From: Citrobacter sp. R56
GTDB lineage: Bacteria > Pseudomonadota > Gammaproteobacteria > Enterobacterales > Enterobacteriaceae
NCBI RefSeq assembly: GCF_016811995.1
Contig: NZ_CP069159.1
Span: 372,001 to 436,000 of the forward strand
DNA length: 64,000 nucleotides
Direction of reading: 5' to 3'
The first letter of the stretch is position 1, and the number at the start of each line of letters is the position of its first letter. Position numbers and translations under genes: made by a program. A model generated the notes under the pieces. The model made no database searches. It saw only the letters and a program-made list of their open reading frames with translations, and was not told the DNA's origin. Below are positions 58,701-64,000 of the stretch, one piece after another.

Positions 58701-59504
58701 GAAGAGTGCTGGATGTGGGGACAAAAATACGGGCGTATCGACGGGGATGTGGGCATCAAAGGCGACACGCTGACGCTGTCTAATGGGTTGCTGGATACCG
58801 GTTTTGCCCGACTGACGGTAGACGGCGAGTGGGTAAATGTCCCTGGCCGTGAACGCACATCGTTCAAAGGTAAATTGCGCGGTAACAAGATTGACGCTGC
58901 TGTGGGATTCTTTGGTTTCTCAACGCCGATCCGTAATGCGTCGTTTAATGTGGATTACGATCTGCACTGGCGGAACCCGCCGTGGCAGCCTGAAGAATCC
59001 TCGCTTAACGGTATTTTAAAAGTGCATCTTGGCAAAGGTGAGATTACGGAGCTGAGCACCGGTCATGCCGGTCAATTACTGCGTTTGCTGAGCTTTGATG
59101 CCCTGTTACGTAAGCTGCGTTTTGATTTCAGTGATACCTTTAACGAAGGTTTTTATTTCGATTCCATTCGCAGCACGGCGTGGATTAAAGACGGCGTCCT
59201 GAATACAGACGACACGCTGGTGGATGGTCTGGAGGCCGATATCGCCATGAAGGGGTCGGTAAATCTGGTGCGTCGGGAGCTCAATCTGGAGGCGGTTGTG
59301 GCGCCGGAGATCTCCGCGACAGTGGGCGTGGCGGCTGCGTTTGCGGTTAACCCGATCGTCGGCGCGGCAGTGTTTGCCGCCAGTAAAGTGCTGGGGCCGT
59401 TGTGGAGCAAAGTGTCGATTCTGCGCTACCGCATCACGGGTCCGGTAGACAAACCGCAGATTAACGAAGTCCTGCGCCAGGCGCGTAAAGAAAGCCCGCA
59501 ATGA
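55704..59504 (+). CDS. yhdP: AsmA-family envelope protein YhdP
   Basis: 1266 residues, equal to E. coli YhdP, with a GTG start preceded by AAGGAGAGA. There is one N-terminal membrane helix (about 7-27) followed by a long repeated beta-rich DUF3971/AsmA-type body in the periplasm; the C-terminal hydrophobic segment is near 1205-1235. With TamB and YdbH it is required for glycerophospholipid transport to the outer membrane. It follows a BIME after rng. Confidence 0.95.
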   Translation: MRRLPGILLLTGAALVVVAALLVSGLRLALPHLDSWRPTILSRIESATGIPVSASQLNASWQNFGPTLEAKDIHASLKDGGELSVKRVTLALDVWQSLLNMRWQFRDLTFWQLNIRTNTPIQRNESSDGFETNRISDLFLRQFDHFDLRDSQISFLTLSGQRAELAIPQLTWLNGKDRHRAEGQVSLSSLTGQHGVMQVRMDLRDDEGLLNNGRVWLQADDIDVKPWLGKWMQDNVALQTARFSLEGWMTLSKGEVSGGDIWLKQGGASWKGDNNAHSLSVDNLTAHISRAQPGWQFYIPNTSITLDNKPWPRGALTLAWVPEQEVGGQNNKRSDELRIRASNLELSDMDGLRPVVTKLSPALGDIWQATQPSGKIDILALDIPLQATEKTRFQASWNDLAWKQWKLLPGAENFSGTLSGSVENGALTASMQQAKMPYETVFRAPLEIERGVATLNWLKNDKGFQLDGRNIDVKAKAVHARGGFRYLQLAGDEPWLGILAGISTDDGSQAWRYFPENLMGTALVDYLSGAIQGGQADNATLVYGGNPRLFPYKHNEGQFQVLVPLRNAKFAFQPDWPALTDLNIELNFLNDGLWMKTDGVNLGGVRASNLTANIPDYSKEKLLIDADIKGPGKAVGPYFDETPLKDSLGATLEQLQIDGDVNARLHLDIPLDGEQVTAKGDVSLNNNSLFIQPLDSTLKNLTGKFSFVNGNLKSEPLTASWFNQPLNVDFSTNEGAKAYQVAVNLKGNWQPTRMGVLPEQVNGALNGSMAWNGKVGIDLPYHAGATYNIDMTGDLRNVSSHLPAPLNKQPGEPLPVNIKATGNLQSFDLTGSAGNKNHFNTRWLLNHKLTLDRAIWTTDSHTTPQLPEKEGVELNLPAMDGAEWLALFQKGAADNVGANANFPQRITLRTPSLSLGGQQWNNLSIVSEPSSNGAQVAAQGREINATLAMRNNAPWLANIKYLYYNPNVAKSSESAPSPSPFSSNDRVSFRGWPDVQLRCEECWMWGQKYGRIDGDVGIKGDTLTLSNGLLDTGFARLTVDGEWVNVPGRERTSFKGKLRGNKIDAAVGFFGFSTPIRNASFNVDYDLHWRNPPWQPEESSLNGILKVHLGKGEITELSTGHAGQLLRLLSFDALLRKLRFDFSDTFNEGFYFDSIRSTAWIKDGVLNTDDTLVDGLEADIAMKGSVNLVRRELNLEAVVAPEISATVGVAAAFAVNPIVGAAVFAASKVLGPLWSKVSILRYRITGPVDKPQINEVLRQARKESPQ

Positions 59505-59561
59505 TTTGACGGGGGCGAGTAATTGCCCCAATCTCAGTAAATAGAACTTCTACCGCAGTAA

Positions 59562-61025
<1,464 letters not shown>

Positions 61026-61072
61026 TTATCAGAGGCCGGATATACCCGGTCTGTGAATTTGATTCTTGCTCC

Positions 61073-61102
61073 AGGCCCGATACGCGCAGCGCTATCGGGC
61101 CT
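61073..61102. repeat. Single REP-like element
   Basis: AGGCCCGATA and TATCGGGCCT arms around CGCGCAGCGC. It lies between convergent tldD and aaeR and may act as a shared transcript end. Confidence 0.75.
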
Positions 61103-61107
61103 TATTA

Positions 61108-62037
61108 TTACTTTTTCTTTCCTCTGCCGTACATCCCCTGAAACAGCTTCGCCACGTCGACAAAGTAGTCCGTCAGATAGTTGATAACCACCTGCACTTT
61201 TAAGGGCAATTTGTCTTTTTCGGTGTACAACGCGTAGACCGGACGGGGATCCGACTGATAACGGGGCAGTAAGATCTCAAGCTCTCCCCGATTGATCTCG
61301 TTGATCACCCACATCAGCGGGACGTAGGCGATCCCGGCACCTACCGTCAGCCAGCGGCTGAGCGTCATAGGATCGTTGGTCACGAATCTTCCCTGAGGGA
61401 TTAGCCGGGTGGAGATCCCTTCCGGGGCGATCAGCTCAAATTCGTTATCCGGTCGCACGCTGTATTCCAGCCAGGAGTGGTTGCTGAGATCGGCAGGTTT
61501 TTCCGGTACGCCAAATTGTGCGAGATAGCTTTTTGCGGCGCAGACCACCATCGGCATGGCTCCCAGACGGCGAGAAAACAGGCTCGAGTCCTGCAACGCA
61601 CCGACCCGAATCACGACGTCCAGACCGTCGGCAATCAGGTCAGGGGCTGGAATACCTGTCACCAGGTTCACCGTGAGTCCGGGGTATTCCTTCAGCATCC
61701 TGGCGGTCAGTCCGGCAAGGACATTTTGCGCCATGGTTGAAGAACAGCCGATGCGCAACGTACCGATAGGAGTATTGTTAAACGCGTAGAGCTGCTCATG
61801 TACATCCTGGACTTCATGCAACATTCGGCGGCAGCCCTGGTAGTAAATTTTACCGGCTTCGGTAAGGCCAATGCTGCGAGTACTGCGGTTCAGCAGCTTC
61901 ACCTGCAGTTCATCTTCCAGTTTTGCCACGGTCTGGCTAATGGAGGAGACGCTCATTTGTAGCTGTCTGGCAGCGGCGGTAAAGGAGCCAAATTCGACCA
62001 CTTTGGCAAACACCGACATCCGTTTTAATCGTTCCAT
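61108..62037 (-). CDS. aaeR: LysR-type regulator AaeR
   Basis: 309 residues. The N-terminal LysR helix-turn-helix (MERLKRMSVFAKVVEFGSFT to about residue 60) is followed by the effector domain (about 90-290). In E. coli it activates aaeXAB in response to aromatic carboxylic acids; the homologue in pathogenic strains is called QseA. It is divergent from aaeX across 182 bp. A CRP-like site lies 19 nt before its start. Confidence 0.94.
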   Translation of the reverse strand: MERLKRMSVFAKVVEFGSFTAAARQLQMSVSSISQTVAKLEDELQVKLLNRSTRSIGLTEAGKIYYQGCRRMLHEVQDVHEQLYAFNNTPIGTLRIGCSSTMAQNVLAGLTARMLKEYPGLTVNLVTGIPAPDLIADGLDVVIRVGALQDSSLFSRRLGAMPMVVCAAKSYLAQFGVPEKPADLSNHSWLEYSVRPDNEFELIAPEGISTRLIPQGRFVTNDPMTLSRWLTVGAGIAYVPLMWVINEINRGELEILLPRYQSDPRPVYALYTEKDKLPLKVQVVINYLTDYFVDVAKLFQGMYGRGKKK

Positions 62038-62055
62038 TATTCACTCTGGCTTAAA

Positions 62056-62071
62056 AGTGATTTAGATCACA
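62056..62071. promoter_or_regulatory. CRP-like site in the aaeR-aaeX region
   Basis: AGTGA-TTTAGA-TCACA matches the CRP consensus TGTGA-N6-TCACA in all but one base and has AT-rich flanks. It lies close to the aaeR start. Confidence 0.6.
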
Positions 62072-62219
62072 TATTATAGATAACAGCATAACAGTTACGC
62101 TAATATATTATTATTCAAATAACAGCAGTGTCGCTCTCGCCTGGCTTTCCTTGCCCTTCTCTGCGGTGACATTGGCTAATAACGCTATCGCCTGCACTCT
62201 CTCTACAATCAAGGTCAAC

Positions 62220-62423
62220 ATGAGTCTGTTTCCCGTTATCGTGGTGTTTGGGCTGTCCTTCCCACCGATATTTTTCGAACTTCTTTTATCACTGGCGATT
62301 TTCTGGCTGGTGCGCCGGGTGCTGGTACCGACAGGTATCTATGATTTCGTATGGCATCCGGCTCTGTTTAATACCGCGCTCTATTGCTGCCTTTTTTATC
62401 TGATATCGCGCATGTTTGTTTGA
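62220..62423 (+). CDS. aaeX: Small membrane protein AaeX
   Basis: 67 residues from [16 protein letters not shown]; the ATG at 62220 is chosen over an upstream ATG at 62151 by family length. Two membrane helices are at about 4-25 and 43-65. It is the first gene of aaeXAB; its precise function is unknown. aaeA starts 7 nt after its stop. Confidence 0.93.
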   Translation: MSLFPVIVVFGLSFPPIFFELLLSLAIFWLVRRVLVPTGIYDFVWHPALFNTALYCCLFYLISRMFV

Positions 62424-62430
62424 GGCTGAA

Positions 62431-63363
62431 GTGAAAACACTAACAAGAAAAATCTCCCGTACGGCCATTACGCTGGTACTGGTCATCCTGGCATTTATCG
62501 CCATTTTTCGTGCCTGGGTCTATTACACCGAGTCGCCGTGGACGCGTGATGCGCGCTTCAGCGCGGATGTGGTGGCCATTGCGCCAGATGTGGCAGGACT
62601 TATCACCAATGTTAATGTTCGCGATAACCAACTGGTGAAAAAGGATCAGGTGCTGTTCACCATCGATCAGCCGCGCTATATAAAGGCGCTTGAAGAGGCC
62701 GAAGCCGATGTGGCGTATTACCAGGTGTTGTCGCAGGAAAAACGCCAGGAAGCGGGTCGACGTAATCGTCTTGGTGTTCAGGCGATGTCTCGTGAAGAAA
62801 TCGATCAGGCCAACAACGTTCTGCAAACCGTATTACATCAGCTCGCGAGAGCGCAGGCTACCCGTGACCTGGCAAAATTAGATCTCGAACGGACCGTGAT
62901 TCGCGCGCCGGCAGACGGTTGGGTAACCAACCTGAACGTCTATACCGGTGAGTTTATTACCCGTGGTTCCACGGCGGTCGCTCTGGTAAAACAGCACTCT
63001 TTCTATGTACTGGCGTACATGGAGGAAACCAAGCTGGAGGGTGTTCATCCGGGCTATCGTGCGGAAATTACGCCGCTGGGCAGTAATCGGGTGTTAAAAG
63101 GGAGTGTGGATAGCGTGGCGGCGGGGGTCACGAATGCCAGCAGTACCCGCGATGCGAAGGGCATGGCGACGATTGATTCCAACCTCGAATGGGTGCGACT
63201 GGCGCAGCGTGTTCCGGTGCGGATCCGTCTTGATGACCAGCAGAACAATCTGTGGCCAGCAGGTACAACGGCGACGGTCGTGATTACCGGTCAGCAGGAT
63301 CGTGATGAAAGTCAGGACTCCTTCTTTCGCAAATTAGCGCATCGTCTGCGCGAGTTTGGTTAA
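62431..63363 (+). CDS. aaeA: p-Hydroxybenzoate efflux adaptor AaeA
   Basis: 310 residues with GTG start ([11 protein letters not shown]). It is a HlyD/EmrA-type membrane-fusion protein with an N-terminal membrane helix (about 12-30), a coiled coil (about 85-150) and biotinyl-lipoyl motifs ([19 protein letters not shown]). It works with AaeB to expel aromatic carboxylic acids. It lies between aaeX and aaeB with 7- and 5-nt gaps. Confidence 0.95.
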   Translation: MKTLTRKISRTAITLVLVILAFIAIFRAWVYYTESPWTRDARFSADVVAIAPDVAGLITNVNVRDNQLVKKDQVLFTIDQPRYIKALEEAEADVAYYQVLSQEKRQEAGRRNRLGVQAMSREEIDQANNVLQTVLHQLARAQATRDLAKLDLERTVIRAPADGWVTNLNVYTGEFITRGSTAVALVKQHSFYVLAYMEETKLEGVHPGYRAEITPLGSNRVLKGSVDSVAAGVTNASSTRDAKGMATIDSNLEWVRLAQRVPVRIRLDDQQNNLWPAGTTATVVITGQQDRDESQDSFFRKLAHRLREFG

Positions 63364-63368
63364 TCATG

Positions 63369-64000
63369 ATGGGGATGTTCACCATCGCCAGCCAACACGT
63401 TCGCTTTGCGATAAAGCTGGCGTGCGCGATTGTGCTGGCTCTGTTTGTTGGCTTTCACTTTCAGCTTGAAACGCCGCGCTGGGCGGTACTGACCGCGGCG
63501 CTTGTTGCGGCGGGTCCGGCATTTGCTGCCGGAGGCGAACCGTATTCTGGTGCCATCCGCTATCGCGGTATGTTGCGCATCATCGGGACCTTTATTGGTT
63601 GTATCGCCGCGCTGGCGATCATCATCACCATGATTCGCGCACCGCTGCTGATGATTCTGGTGTGCTGTATCTGGGCGGGATTTTGCACCTGGATCTCTTC
63701 TCTGGTGCGCCTTGAAAACTCCTACGCGTGGGGGCTTTCGGGGTATACCGCACTTATTATCGTCATCACCATTCAAACGGAACCGCTATTGACGCCACAG
63801 TTCGCCCTTGAGCGCTGTAGCGAGATTGTGATTGGCATCGTCTGCGCCATCATCGCGGATCTGATTTTCTCTCCACGATCGGTGAAGCAAGAGGTTGATC
63901 TTGAACTGGATAACCTGCTCATTGCGCAGTATCAACTGATGCAGCTGTGTATTAAACACGGTGACAGTGAGGAAGTGGACCGGGCCTGGAGCGCACTTGT
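63369..64000 (+). CDS. aaeB: Aromatic-acid efflux pump AaeB (5' part, cut by the window end)
   Basis: 210 codons of an open frame from [16 protein letters not shown], still open at 64000. An ATG just upstream at 63366 is equally possible. Several membrane helices are visible in residues 10-160 (FUSC/PET family), and the start resembles E. coli AaeB (655 residues). It completes aaeXAB. About two thirds of the gene lies outside the window. Confidence 0.94.
   Translation, partial: MGMFTIASQHVRFAIKLACAIVLALFVGFHFQLETPRWAVLTAALVAAGPAFAAGGEPYSGAIRYRGMLRIIGTFIGCIAALAIIITMIRAPLLMILVCCIWAGFCTWISSLVRLENSYAWGLSGYTALIIVITIQTEPLLTPQFALERCSEIVIGIVCAIIADLIFSPRSVKQEVDLELDNLLIAQYQLMQLCIKHGDSEEVDRAWSAL

Overview
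This window is a 64-kb piece of the conserved core chromosome of an enterobacterium in the Escherichia/Salmonella/Citrobacter group, at the str-spc-alpha / rrnD / fis / mre locus (about 71-73 min on the E. coli map). Gene order and almost every protein length match E. coli K-12. The 16S gene and the placement of msrPQ between accB and acuI point to Citrobacter or a close relative rather than Escherichia. I base the genus on remembered 16S signatures, so it is an inference.

Layout. (1) 1-10971, + strand: the end of the S10 ribosomal operon (rplB' to rpsQ), then the spc operon (rplN to rpmJ, including secY), then the alpha operon (rpsM, rpsK, rpsD, rpoA, rplQ). Promoters and terminators are visible at each junction. 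(2) 11078-21372: small stress and housekeeping genes. On + are yhdN, zntR and arfA. On - are mscL, trkA, and the fmt/def/rsmB translation-modification cluster. On + again are dprA, smg, yrdD, tsaC, aroE and yrdB, with yrdA convergent. (3) 21500-27286: a complete rrnD-type rRNA operon (P1/P2, boxA, 16S, tRNA-Ile, tRNA-Ala, 23S, 5S, tRNA-Thr, second 5S, terminator). (4) 27407-32237, - strand: the yhdWXYZ polar amino-acid ABC transporter, preceded by a textbook sigma-54 promoter with two NtrC-like boxes, and the lipoprotein gene yhdV. (5) 32508-39045: the AcrEF drug-efflux genes with divergent regulator envR/acrS, the small membrane protein YhdU and the orphan DNA methyltransferase YhdJ. (6) 39132-48384, - strand: fis-dusB, prmA, panF, yhdT, the accBC fatty-acid genes, the periplasmic methionine-sulfoxide repair pair msrPQ, and acuI. 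(7) 48653-61025, + strand: csrD, the cell-shape genes mreBCD, maf (yhdE), rng, yhdP and tldD. (8) 61108-64000: the aaeR regulator divergent from the aaeXAB efflux operon; aaeB is cut by the window end.

Functionally the window holds the translation machinery and its upkeep (ribosomal proteins, rRNA, tRNA, SecY, Fmt/Def, RsmB, TsaC, DusB, PrmA, ArfA, RNase G), envelope and shape genes (MreBCD, YhdP, MscL, TrkA, Acc), and efflux or nitrogen-linked transport (AcrEF, Aae, YhdWXYZ).

I found no prophage, insertion sequence, CRISPR array, toxin-antitoxin pair or plausible undescribed multi-gene system. The items worth a second look are regulatory and small scale: the sigma-54/NtrC arrangement ahead of yhdW, the nonstop-mRNA hairpin inside arfA, compensatory changes between rRNA copies, the alpha-operon promoter sitting inside a hairpin, a CRP-like site at aaeR, and several protein-motif deviations.
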